From: Herbidospora galbida | Lineage (GTDB): Bacteria > Actinomycetota > Actinomycetes > Streptosporangiales > Streptosporangiaceae | Direction: 5' to 3' | NCBI RefSeq assembly: GCF_005233835.1 | Contig: NZ_SZQA01000009.1 | Span: 124,001 to 188,000, forward strand | DNA: 64,000 nucleotides | Shown: positions 18,735 through 26,414 of the stretch, piece by piece | Layout of the letters: each line of letters opens with the position of its first letter | Numbering within the stretch: position 1 is the stretch's first letter | Program-made: the position numbers and the translations under genes | Notes under the pieces: generated by a model | What the model saw: only the letters and a program-made list of their open reading frames with translations | Database searches by the model: none | Told to the model about the DNA's origin: nothing

Positions 18735-19892
18735 TCAGGCGACCGAGATCATGCCCGCCGACCGGGTCGCGCCGTCGCCCGGGTCGATCAGCAGGCAGGC
18801 GCCCGTGATCCGGCTCTCGGCGTAGTCGTCGACCGCCAGGTCCGACGCGGTGCGCACCACCACGTCGCCGATGTCGTTGACGCCCAGCGGGCCGCCCGTC
18901 CCGATCTCCTCCACCACCGCGTGGACGGTCCGGGTGGTGTGCTTGACCAGCACCTTCTCGCCGACCGTGAGGGCCTTCTCGTGCAGGTGGCAGACCGTCG
19001 CGCGCAGTTCGCGGGTGGTCTCGGGCGCGGTGGCCGCCGGTGAGATGAGGGCGCCGCGCGACACGTCGAGGTCGTCGGCCAGCCGGACCGCGATCGACTG
19101 CGGCGCCCAGGCCGTCGCCACCGGCTCCCCCAGCACGTCGATGCCGGCCACGGTCGTCGTGTGGCCGCCGGGCTGGACGACCACCCGTTCGCCGACGTGC
19201 AGGATGCCGCCCGTGAGCTGGCCGGCGTAGGCGCGGCGGCCCCGCGTCTTGATGACGTACTGGACCGGGAGCCGCGCGGGCAGCCCGGTCAGGTCCTCGC
19301 CGGCCTCGGCCGTCTCGAGGAACTCCAGCACGGTCGGCCCGGTGTACCAGTCCATGTGCGCCGACGGGGTCACCACGTTGTCGCCGCTCAGGGCCGAGAT
19401 CGGGATGGCCGTCACCTCGCCGGGGTGGTCGAGGTCGTCGGCGATCGACGCGAAGACCTCCTCCGACCAGCCGACCAGGTCCATCTTGTTGACCGCGAGG
19501 ACCAGCGAAGGCACCCGCAGCAGCGCGGCCACGGCGGCGTGGCGGCGGGTCTGCTCGGTCACGCCCCTGCGGGCGTCGACCACGAGCACGACGAGCTCGG
19601 CCGTCGACGCGCCGGTCACCATGTTCCGCGTGTACTGCACGTGGCCCGGGGTGTCGGCCAGGACGAACCGCCGGCGGGGGGTGGCGAAGTAGCGGTAGGC
19701 GACGTCGATCGTGATGCCCTGCTCCCGCTCGGCGCGCAGGCCGTCGGTGAGGAGGGCCAGGTCGCCGGGCGAGGCGATCTTCTCCAGCTGGTCGGACATG
19801 ACCGACTTGGAGTCGTGCAGAAGACGCCCGACCAGCGTCGACTTGCCGTCGTCGACGGAGCCGGCGGTGGCCAGCCTGAGCAGTGTGGACAT
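18735..19892 (-). CDS. cysN: Sulfate adenylyltransferase subunit 1 (GTPase)
   Basis: 385 residues, an elongation-factor-like GTPase: G1 GSVDDGKST (about 11-19), G2 region GITIDVAYRYF, G3 DTPGH, G4 NKMD. Two beta-barrel domains follow. Paired with CysD it makes adenosine phosphosulfate (APS) from ATP and sulfate. It lacks the C-terminal APS-kinase domain of CysNC proteins and is short for CysN. The ATG overlaps the cysD stop as TGATG, so they form one operon with the upstream biosynthetic genes. The likely purpose is sulfate activation for the sulfotransferase, not assimilation. Confidence 0.95.
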   Translation of the reverse strand: MSTLLRLATAGSVDDGKSTLVGRLLHDSKSVMSDQLEKIASPGDLALLTDGLRAEREQGITIDVAYRYFATPRRRFVLADTPGHVQYTRNMVTGASTAELVVLVVDARRGVTEQTRRHAAVAALLRVPSLVLAVNKMDLVGWSEEVFASIADDLDHPGEVTAIPISALSGDNVVTPSAHMDWYTGPTVLEFLETAEAGEDLTGLPARLPVQYVIKTRGRRAYAGQLTGGILHVGERVVVQPGGHTTTVAGIDVLGEPVATAWAPQSIAVRLADDLDVSRGALISPAATAPETTRELRATVCHLHEKALTVGEKVLVKHTTRTVHAVVEEIGTGGPLGVNDIGDVVVRTASDLAVDDYAESRITGACLLIDPGDGATRSAGMISVA

Positions 19893-20770
19893 CAGAAGTA
19901 CCCTTCTCGTTTGCGGTCCTCCATGGCGGCCTCGGCCAGCCGGTCGTCGGCGCGGGTCGCGCCGCGCTCGGTGATCCGCGAGGCCGCGATCTCCTCGACG
20001 ACCTCGCCGGGGGTGCGGGCGGTCGACTCGACCGCGCCGGTGCAGGACATGTCGCCGACCGTGCGGTAGCGGACCGTCCGGCGGACCAGCCGCTCCGACC
20101 GCCCGCCCCACGCGCCGGGGCACAGCCACATCCCGCGCCGGTCGAACACCTCGCGTTCGTGGGCGTAGTAGATCGACGGCAGCGCGATGTCCTCGGCCGC
20201 GATGTACTGCCAGACGTCCAGCTCGGTCCAGTTCGACAGCGGGAAGACGCGGACGTGCTCCCCCGGGCAGTGGCGGCCGTTGTAGAGGTTCCAGAGCTCC
20301 GGGCGCTGGCGGCGCGGGTCCCAGCCGCCGAACTCGTCGCGGAGGGAGAAGACGCGCTCCTTCGCGCGGGCCTTCTCCTCGTCGCGCCGCCCGCCGCCGA
20401 AGACGGCGTCGTAGCCGCCGGCCTCGATGGCGTCCAGCAGGGGCGTGGTCTGCAGGCCGTTCCGCTCCGGTACGTCCGGCAGCGCGCCCCGGTCGATGTA
20501 GTCCTGCACCGAGGCGACCTCCAGCCGCAGGCCCGCCGTCACCCGGTCGCGGAACTCGATGACCTCGGGGAAGTTGTGGCCGGTGTCGACGTGCAGGAGC
20601 GGGAAGGGCACCGGCGCGGGGGCGAAGGCCTTGACGGCCACGTGCAGCATGACGATGGAGTCCTTGCCGCCGGAGAACAGCAGCACCGGGCGGTCGAACT
20701 CGCCGGCGGTCTCGCGCATGATGTGCGCGGCCTCGGCCTCCAGCGCCTCCAGATGGGTGGTGGTCGTCAT
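19892..20770 (-). CDS. cysD: Sulfate adenylyltransferase subunit 2
   Basis: 292 residues of the PP-loop ATP pyrophosphatase type: FSGGKDSIVMLHVAVKAF (about 32-49), HVDTGHNFPEVIEFRD, and GGGRRDEEKARAKERVFSLR. The C-terminus RMWLCPGAWGGRSERLVRR-like region is WLCPG. It adenylates sulfate with CysN. Start ATG at 20768-20770 overlaps the stop of the LysZ-LysK fusion as TGATG. Location inside an amino-acid carrier-protein cluster with a sulfotransferase suggests supply of PAPS for product sulfation; an APS kinase is not in this window. Confidence 0.95.
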   Translation of the reverse strand: MTTTTHLEALEAEAAHIMRETAGEFDRPVLLFSGGKDSIVMLHVAVKAFAPAPVPFPLLHVDTGHNFPEVIEFRDRVTAGLRLEVASVQDYIDRGALPDVPERNGLQTTPLLDAIEAGGYDAVFGGGRRDEEKARAKERVFSLRDEFGGWDPRRQRPELWNLYNGRHCPGEHVRVFPLSNWTELDVWQYIAAEDIALPSIYYAHEREVFDRRGMWLCPGAWGGRSERLVRRTVRYRTVGDMSCTGAVESTARTPGEVVEEIAASRITERGATRADDRLAEAAMEDRKREGYF

Positions 20771-22644
20771 CACGCCGCCCTCCCGACGATCCGGGTCTCG
20801 GCGGCGATCCATTCGGCGACCGCCCGCGACAGCACCGCGCGGGCCCGCCGGTATTCGACGGCGTCGAGGTGCTCGTCGGGGGTGTGGTCGAGCTTGGCGT
20901 CGCCGGGGCCGTACGCCACCATCGGCACGCCCTGCCACGTCGTGGCCAGCGTGTTCATGTCGCTGCTGCCCTTCTTGGCCAGGAACCGGTTGACCACCCC
21001 CTCGGCGCGGAAGGCCCGCGAGAAGGCCTTGACCAGGGGGCTGGTGCGCGCGGTGAGGTGCCCGGGGGTGGCCCGCAGCACCTCGACCTCGACGGGATGG
21101 GCGACCTGGCCGATCAGCCGGGTCAGGTCGTCGACCGACAGGTCGGCGGGCACCCGGACGTCCACGACCGCCTCGCCGCGCTGCTCGTCGCCGCCGTTGA
21201 CGGCGTGGATGCCGAGCACGGCCAGCAGGGCGTCGGGCCCCGCCTCGGCCAGGGCCGCGCGCAGCCGGGCGAGCACGTCGACCATCTGGTCGGCCGCCGT
21301 GGTGACGCCCTGGCCCGCGGTGTGCCCGACGGGGTCGGCGACGGCCACCCGGACCTTCAGCAGGCCGTAGTAGCCGATGGTCAGCGCGCCCGCGCCGGAC
21401 GGCTCGCCGATGACGACGGCGTCGGCCCGGTAGTGGTCGCGGACGAAGAACGCGCCCGCCGAGGTGATCTCCTCCTCGACCGCGCCGACCACCCTGACCT
21501 GGGCGTCGGGCGGTACGTCGAGGTCGTGCAGCGTCTCCAGGTAGGCCACCAGGCTGCCCTTGGCGTCGACGCAGCCCCGGCCGGTGATGGTGCCGCCGTC
21601 CCAGCGGACCGGCCAGCGGTGCGGGACGGTGTCGAGGTGGCCGAGCATGAGGAGGCGGCGGCGGCCGGAGCCCTTGGAGGCCACGAGGTTGCCTGCCTCG
21701 TCGATCTCGGCGTCGATGCCGCGGTCGCGGCACCACGAGACCAGGTATTCGGCCAGCTCGCGCTCGTCGCGGGAGACCGAGGAGATCTCCACGGCCCGCG
21801 ACAGCAGCGTGAGGTCGTCGGCGGGCGCGGGGGCCCGCCAGAAGCGGGTGCCGACCTCCAGGGAGTGCGGACCGGTGATGGCCACGTCGGCGCTGCCGTC
21901 GAGGGCGATCTCGGCCGCCCGCACCTTCTGCCGCATGCGGCCCCGGGCGTGGCGCAGCCCTTCGCCTCGGCCGATGTCGGAGATGCCGGACGTCGGGTCT
22001 TCCGCATCCGCAAGTAGCCCGGCCGTCCCCGTCACCAGCCGCAGATGGTCGGCGTCGAGCGCGTTGGCCAGCTCGGCGGCCAGCACGTCGGCGTCGACGT
22101 TCAGCGGCGACCCGCCGTCGGAGGCGGCGGCAGGAGGGGCCAGGCAGACGACGTCGAACGCGTCGAGCAACTGCGACAGGCACTCGGTCGCGACCTCCGA
22201 GACGGTCCCCGCCCGGTGGTCCCTGACGATGACCGGCCGGTCGCCGGACACGGCGCGCAGCGGCGGGTTGGGCCGGGCCGTCACCAGCGAGCCCGCCTGG
22301 GCGGTCGAGGTGAAACCGGTCAGCCCGCGCGCGGCCAGCGCGGCGTGCACCCGGGGCAGGGTGACCCGCTCGTAGGCGGCCACGATGTGGGCCATCTCCT
22401 CCGGCGGGCAGTAGCGCGCCGTCGAACCGTTCTTCAACGTGAGCGAGCGCACCGGACGGCCGATGGCCTCGTAGTGGGCCGCGATGCCGGCCGCGCCGCC
22501 CGCCACCAGGAGGATCTTCGCGCCGCGCCCGCGCAGGCGGGCCACTTCGTCGAAGACCGTCTCGTGGGCGAGGCTGGCGCTGCCGATCTTGACAACGTAG
22601 AGGGCCGCCGTGTGGGTGGTGGCGACCTCACCGAGAACAGACAC
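20770..22644 (-). CDS. LysZ-LysK fusion: carrier-bound amino acid kinase and M20 hydrolase
   Basis: 624 residues. Residues about 12-270 are an amino-acid kinase domain (VVKIGSASLA, LLVAGGAAGIA, LNVDADVLAAELANALDADH) like LysZ/ArgB, which phosphorylates the side-chain carboxyl of the LysW-bound substrate. Residues about 280-624 are an M20 metallopeptidase like LysK: GHLDT (His336, Asp338), VDAKG (Asp360), EEE (390-392), GEP (Glu414) and GHTAG. LysK-type enzymes release the finished amino acid from LysW. Fusing an early and the last step is unusual. The start is a GTG at 22642-22644 with AGAGGAG eight bases upstream inside the end of the SDR gene. Confidence 0.9.
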   Translation of the reverse strand: MSVLGEVATTHTAALYVVKIGSASLAHETVFDEVARLRGRGAKILLVAGGAAGIAAHYEAIGRPVRSLTLKNGSTARYCPPEEMAHIVAAYERVTLPRVHAALAARGLTGFTSTAQAGSLVTARPNPPLRAVSGDRPVIVRDHRAGTVSEVATECLSQLLDAFDVVCLAPPAAASDGGSPLNVDADVLAAELANALDADHLRLVTGTAGLLADAEDPTSGISDIGRGEGLRHARGRMRQKVRAAEIALDGSADVAITGPHSLEVGTRFWRAPAPADDLTLLSRAVEISSVSRDERELAEYLVSWCRDRGIDAEIDEAGNLVASKGSGRRRLLMLGHLDTVPHRWPVRWDGGTITGRGCVDAKGSLVAYLETLHDLDVPPDAQVRVVGAVEEEITSAGAFFVRDHYRADAVVIGEPSGAGALTIGYYGLLKVRVAVADPVGHTAGQGVTTAADQMVDVLARLRAALAEAGPDALLAVLGIHAVNGGDEQRGEAVVDVRVPADLSVDDLTRLIGQVAHPVEVEVLRATPGHLTARTSPLVKAFSRAFRAEGVVNRFLAKKGSSDMNTLATTWQGVPMVAYGPGDAKLDHTPDEHLDAVEYRRARAVLSRAVAEWIAAETRIVGRAA

Positions 22645-22647
22645 GAT

Positions 22648-23415
22648 TCACACTCCTCTGGTGTTGCCGCCGTCGGCCACGACGACCGTGCCGGTGACGT
22701 AGGCGGCCTGGTCGCTGGCGAGGAAGGCGGCCAGCGCGCCGAAGTCGTCGACGTCGCCGATCCGGCCCAGCGGGATCCGGCTCGCGACGGCGGCGAGTTC
22801 CTCCTCCACGGAGGCGCCGAACTGCTCGTCGAGGATCGGGGTGCGGTGGAAGCCGGGGGCCAGCACGTTCACCGTCACCCCGCTCGCGCCCAGCACCGAG
22901 ACCAGGCCCTTCATGTAGCCGAGCAGCCCGAGCCGGGCCACCGACGACAGGCCGCTCTCGGGGTGCGGCTGCCGGACCGACTCGGAGGCGATCATCAGCA
23001 GGCGTCCCCAGCCGTCCTTCTTCACGTAGGGCAGGGCGGCCAGCGTCACGGCGATGTGCGGGATCAGGTTGGCGTCGATGGCGGCCCGGTAGTCGGCCAC
23101 GCCGAACGCGTCGACGGGGCCGAACGGCACGCCGCCGGAGTTGGTCACCACGATGTCGATGCCGCCGAGCGTGGCGGCGGTGTCGCGGACCCAGGCGGCG
23201 GCGGCGTTCTCGTCGCACAGGTCGACCGGGACGCTCAGCACGTCGCCGTCGCCCATGGCGCTCACCTCGACGTGGGCGCGGGCGAGCTTGCCGGGGTCGC
23301 GGCCGCAGATGGCCACGCTGGCCCCCTCGGCGGCCAGGGCCTTGGCGACGCCCAGGCCGAGGCCGCTGCTGGAGCAGGCCACCAGGGCGACCCGCCCTTT
23401 CAGGCGCAGATCCAT
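22648..23415 (-). CDS. Atypical SDR without YxxxK
   Basis: 255 residues with an SDR fold: cofactor loop ACSSSGLGLG (about 14-23), TNSGG in place of NNAG, and a C-terminal GTVVVADGGNTRG. The usual Tyr-x-x-x-Lys is missing: the aligned stretch is LSSVARLGLLGYMKGL, giving Ser/Arg at the Tyr/Lys positions. Divergent SDRs with this SNxxR-type replacement are known among annotated 3-oxoacyl-reductase-like proteins. Catalysis may differ or be lost. It sits between the sulfotransferase and LysZ-LysK genes (gaps of 12 and 3 bp), so a reduction on a LysW-bound ketone is a reasonable guess. Confidence 0.85.
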   Translation of the reverse strand: MDLRLKGRVALVACSSSGLGLGVAKALAAEGASVAICGRDPGKLARAHVEVSAMGDGDVLSVPVDLCDENAAAAWVRDTAATLGGIDIVVTNSGGVPFGPVDAFGVADYRAAIDANLIPHIAVTLAALPYVKKDGWGRLLMIASESVRQPHPESGLSSVARLGLLGYMKGLVSVLGASGVTVNVLAPGFHRTPILDEQFGASVEEELAAVASRIPLGRIGDVDDFGALAAFLASDQAAYVTGTVVVADGGNTRGV

Positions 23416-23427
23416 GGGATGTCCCCC

Positions 23428-24342
23428 TCAGGTCAGAATCGGGTAGCCGTAGCGGCCCAGCAGGGGCAGGGCCGGGGCCGTGGCGGCGGCGCGGGCGCGG
23501 GCGGAAAGGCCGGTGCGCCAGCGTTCGTCGGCGCGGATGCGCGCCGGGCCGGCCGACAGCCGGTCGGGGTTGCCGGTGACCGTGTGGTTCACGCCGAGCG
23601 TGACGTTGCCGTCGGCGTCGGCGGGCGGGGCGTCGTCCAGACCGGCGAACCGCAGCACCCGCGCGAGCGTGCCGCGCGGGTCGCGGCACAGGTCCTCGTG
23701 GCGGACCCGCAGGTAGCGGTCGGGGGCGGCGTGGCCGGACAGTTCGGAGGCCAGGTTGAAGCCGGTCCAGAAGCCGCTGCTGCGGGCCGGGCTCATCGGG
23801 TCGATGTAGTCCTTGGCCTTCGCGTAGGAGAACGCGGTGGCGCGCGGATCGCGCACCATGTGCAGCACCCGCACGTCGAGGTCGGCGCGGCCCAGCAGGG
23901 CCGCCGCCTCAGCCGGGAACTTCGAGCCGTCGACGACGAGCCGCTCGCCGCCGTGCGCGGCGAGCGTCCGGTAGATCCCGGCGGTACGCCCGACCGCCTC
24001 GGCCACCCCGGGCGCCGTCGCGACCCGGCCGGTCGACTCGGCGATCCGGTCGCGCGTGTGGCGGGTGCGCAGCAGCGCCCGCTGCTGGAGCGTCATCAGC
24101 CGGGCCTCGCCCAGCCGATCGCCACCGGTCGACGTGACGACCTTCGACCACAGGTCGCAGGCCGTGACGTCGGCGCCGCAGCCGCAGGTCGAGTTGGTGC
24201 CGGCCTTCAGGATGCCGTTCTGCCACAGGTAGTGCAGCTCGCCGGCGTGCAGCACGCCGGGCAGTTCGCCCAGCACGTTGCCGAGCATGGTGCTGCCGCT
24301 GCGCAGCCAGCCGGTGATGTAGAGGACGCGCGGCTCACCCAT
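23428..24342 (-). CDS. PAPS-dependent sulfotransferase
   Basis: 304 residues. The 5-prime-phosphosulfate loop is TGWLRSGSTMLG at 10-21 and the 3-prime-phosphate-binding segment is MVRDPRATAFSYAKAKDYI, with a downstream RVRHEDLC strand. Four cysteines cluster in STCGCGADVTAC (about 51-62). It transfers sulfate to a hydroxyl or amine of a small molecule. The start overlaps the encapsulin-like stop by 8 bp. With CysDN in the same operon it points to a sulfated product. Family and order are clear; acceptor is unknown. Confidence 0.88.
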   Translation of the reverse strand: MGEPRVLYITGWLRSGSTMLGNVLGELPGVLHAGELHYLWQNGILKAGTNSTCGCGADVTACDLWSKVVTSTGGDRLGEARLMTLQQRALLRTRHTRDRIAESTGRVATAPGVAEAVGRTAGIYRTLAAHGGERLVVDGSKFPAEAAALLGRADLDVRVLHMVRDPRATAFSYAKAKDYIDPMSPARSSGFWTGFNLASELSGHAAPDRYLRVRHEDLCRDPRGTLARVLRFAGLDDAPPADADGNVTLGVNHTVTGNPDRLSAGPARIRADERWRTGLSARARAAATAPALPLLGRYGYPILT

Positions 24343-25159
24343 GCCACTTCACCGCCATCAGGTGCTGCGGCAGGTGCACCGCCAGCCCGATCCTGGACGT
24401 GGCCCGCACGGCCCCCGGCAGCAGTTCGATCGACGCGACGCCCGGCATGAGCAGCGTGCAGGCGGCCCGGAAGTCGCCCATGAGCAGGGTGTCCTTCGGC
24501 ATCATCCGGGTGCGCGAGACGGTGATGCCGGCGTTCTGGAACCGCACCAGCAGGTCGTCGCGGACCATCTTCCAGTACGTCTCCGGGTGCGCCACCACGC
24601 CGTCGCACGACCCGCCGGTCTCCTCGATCTCCCCGGCGGCCCGGGTGACCGTGGTCGCCAGGTCGTCGTGGCTCTCGGCCGAGCGGCTGCCCGGCAGGCC
24701 CAGCAGTCCGGTGATCGCGCCGTCGGCGGTGCCGTGCAGCAGCGACTCGTTCTCGACGACGGACAGGCGTACCAGCACCCGGTAGTCCACGTACGCGGCG
24801 AGCAGCGCCGGGTCGGCGGCGACGCCGTCGGGCAGCGGCACCTCGACGGACAGGTCGGTCAGCGGCGCCTTCATCAGCCGGGGCGCGAACGCGGCCTCCG
24901 GGGTGGCGCCGTAGGCGGTGCCGGCCGCCCCGATCCGGCCCTTGGGCGGCTCGTGGACGTAGGACACCGACCCGTCGGCCACGTCGGCGGTCTTCAGCAG
25001 GTGGCGGACCGTGTAGCGCGGCCGGGACGCGAACAGGGGGAACGCGGCCGGCAGGTGCAGGCCGAACGGGACCTCACGGGCCCCCGCGGCCACCTCGGCG
25101 GCGAACCGCTCCCCCGGCGACGCTTCGTATGACGCTTCGTGCAGGGCTGTCGCTCGCAT
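24335..25159 (-). CDS. HK97-fold shell protein, family-3-type encapsulin
   Basis: 274 residues. Its core matches phage major-capsid/encapsulin proteins: an extended-loop-like region about 45-100 (GSVSYVHEPP with a GTAYGATPEAAFAPR stretch), the spine-helix pattern AAYVDYRVLVRLSVVENESL followed by LHGTADGAITGLLGLPG (about 142-157), a HPETYWKMVRDDL helix, and MGDFRAACTLLMPGVASIEL (about 227-246) like the LVGDF strand of capsid proteins. No portal, protease or other phage gene is near. Strong GAGGAGGG site precedes the ATG. It is the first gene of the leftward operon with sulfotransferase, SDR, LysZ-LysK and CysDN, so it may encapsulate one or more of these enzymes. Family-3 encapsulins occur in natural-product clusters; which protein is cargo is unknown. 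Confidence 0.8.
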   Translation of the reverse strand: MRATALHEASYEASPGERFAAEVAAGAREVPFGLHLPAAFPLFASRPRYTVRHLLKTADVADGSVSYVHEPPKGRIGAAGTAYGATPEAAFAPRLMKAPLTDLSVEVPLPDGVAADPALLAAYVDYRVLVRLSVVENESLLHGTADGAITGLLGLPGSRSAESHDDLATTVTRAAGEIEETGGSCDGVVAHPETYWKMVRDDLLVRFQNAGITVSRTRMMPKDTLLMGDFRAACTLLMPGVASIELLPGAVRATSRIGLAVHLPQHLMAVKWHG

Positions 25160-25383
25160 GAGCCCTCCTCAGGGATATACGACTCCAATAGAGCCTATGA
25201 ATTCGGCGAATGAATTTCCGCACCAAATCGAGTAGCGCCGCTTATGCTCGGGGAATCACCTGTTTATATGGCCCCCGATAAGCGCGGGAATTCACTTCGA
25301 TCGGCAAGCCTTATTGGCGGTTCGACGCCGATTCTGGTTACGGTTGAAACGCCGATATTTCCCCGACGACATAGGGACGAGCC
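25160..25383. promoter_or_regulatory. Divergent promoter region between the two carrier-protein operons
   Basis: 224 bp, more AT-rich than its surroundings and without a gene. It should hold back-to-back promoters for the encapsulin (minus) and LysW (plus) operons. Two imperfect direct repeats of the form GGTT-N4/5-CGCCGAT (25319-25332 and 25342-25356) lie 23 bp apart upstream of LysW. A TATAAA stretch on the minus strand (25263-25268) could be a minus-10 element for the leftward operon. No regulator gene is adjacent. Confidence 0.4.
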
Positions 25384-25566
25384 ATGCAGAAGGTTATGAA
25401 CGCCCCCGAGTGTCCCGAGTGCGCGGCGCCGGTCTCCATCGACGCCGACGCCCGGGTGAGCGAGATCGTCGAATGCCTCGACTGCCGCAGTGAGCTGGAG
25501 ATCTCCTCCGTCACGCCGCCGTCCCTCACCCTCGCCCCCGAGGTCGAAGAGGACTGGGGGGAGTAA
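25384..25566 (+). CDS. lysW: LysW-type amino-group carrier protein
   Basis: 60 residues. A zinc-ribbon with two CxxC pairs (CPEC at 10-13, CLDC at 31-34) and an acidic C-terminus ending EDWGE. In LysW the terminal Glu side chain is ligated to the amino group of the substrate, and the tail motif is diagnostic. It is the first gene of a tightly spaced operon: LysX, LysY and transketolase follow. In primary metabolism LysW carries aminoadipate or glutamate; in secondary metabolism homologues (AmCP) carry non-standard amino acids, as in vazabitide A biosynthesis. Confidence 0.93.
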   Translation: MQKVMNAPECPECAAPVSIDADARVSEIVECLDCRSELEISSVTPPSLTLAPEVEEDWGE

Positions 25567-26414
25567 TGCGCTCCGACCACCGTCTCGCCGTGCTCGCGTC
25601 ACGGGTGCGGTTCGAGGAGAAGCAGATCATGGCCGCGCTGGACCGGCGCGGCGCGACGTTCGTCCACCTCGATCCCCGTTCTCTGGTCGTGGCCGACGGC
25701 GTTTCCCGGAAGGATTTCGTGCTGAACCGCGAGGTCGGCCACTACCGGGCCCTCTACGCCGCGAGCGCGCTGGAGTCGGCGGGGGCGACGGTGCTGAACA
25801 CCGCCGCCGCCACCCATGTCAGCGGCGACAAGTGGCTGACCACCGCGGCGCTCCTGGCCGCGGGCCTGCCGACCCCCCGCACCGCCCTGGCCATGACGCC
25901 CGAGGCGGCCGTCGACGCCCTCGACCAGATCGGCTACCCGGCGGTCGTCAAACCGCTGGTCGGCTCGTGGGGGCGCCTGGTCACCGCGATCCCCGACCGG
26001 CCCACCGCGACCGCCGTGCTCGAACACGTCGCGGCCCTGCCCTCGCCCCAGCAGCACGTCGTCTACGTGCAGGAACTCGTCGAGAAGGCCGACCGGGACA
26101 TCCGGGTGCTGGTCGTCGGCGGGCAGGCGCTGGGCGCGACCTACCGGCGCGGCGACGAGTGGCGCACCAACGTTGCCCGGGGCGCCGTCTCGACCCGGTG
26201 CGAGCTGACCGACGTCCACGCGAAGCTCGCGGTCGCCGCCGCCGAGGCGGTGGGCGCCGAGATCGCCGGGGTCGACCTGCTCGAGGACGCCGACGGGCAC
26301 CTGACCGTGCTGGAGGTCAACGACCGCGTGGAGTTCCGCGGCTTCCAGGACGCCCACGAGATCGACGTCGCCGACGTCGTGGCGTCTCACGTCCTAGGGA
26401 GGGCACGAGCATGA
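25566..26414 (+). CDS. lysX: LysX-like ATP-grasp ligase, LysW-substrate ligation
   Basis: 282 residues, RimK-type ATP-grasp. Features: PAVVKPLVGSWGRLVTAIPD, the ELVEKADRDIRVLVVGGQ segment, and VNDRVEFRGFQD near the C-terminus as metal/ATP-binding region. LysX joins the alpha-amino group of glutamate or aminoadipate to the C-terminal Glu of LysW. The ATG at 25566 overlaps the LysW TAA by one base. Length and motif order are typical of LysX/ArgX. Confidence 0.9.
   Translation: MRSDHRLAVLASRVRFEEKQIMAALDRRGATFVHLDPRSLVVADGVSRKDFVLNREVGHYRALYAASALESAGATVLNTAAATHVSGDKWLTTAALLAAGLPTPRTALAMTPEAAVDALDQIGYPAVVKPLVGSWGRLVTAIPDRPTATAVLEHVAALPSPQQHVVYVQELVEKADRDIRVLVVGGQALGATYRRGDEWRTNVARGAVSTRCELTDVHAKLAVAAAEAVGAEIAGVDLLEDADGHLTVLEVNDRVEFRGFQDAHEIDVADVVASHVLGRARA

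Noticed and set aside
24335-25159. Prophage remnant explanation for the capsid-like gene
   Set aside because: No portal, terminase, protease or tail genes nearby; the gene is embedded in a metabolic operon with 8- to 12-bp spacing.
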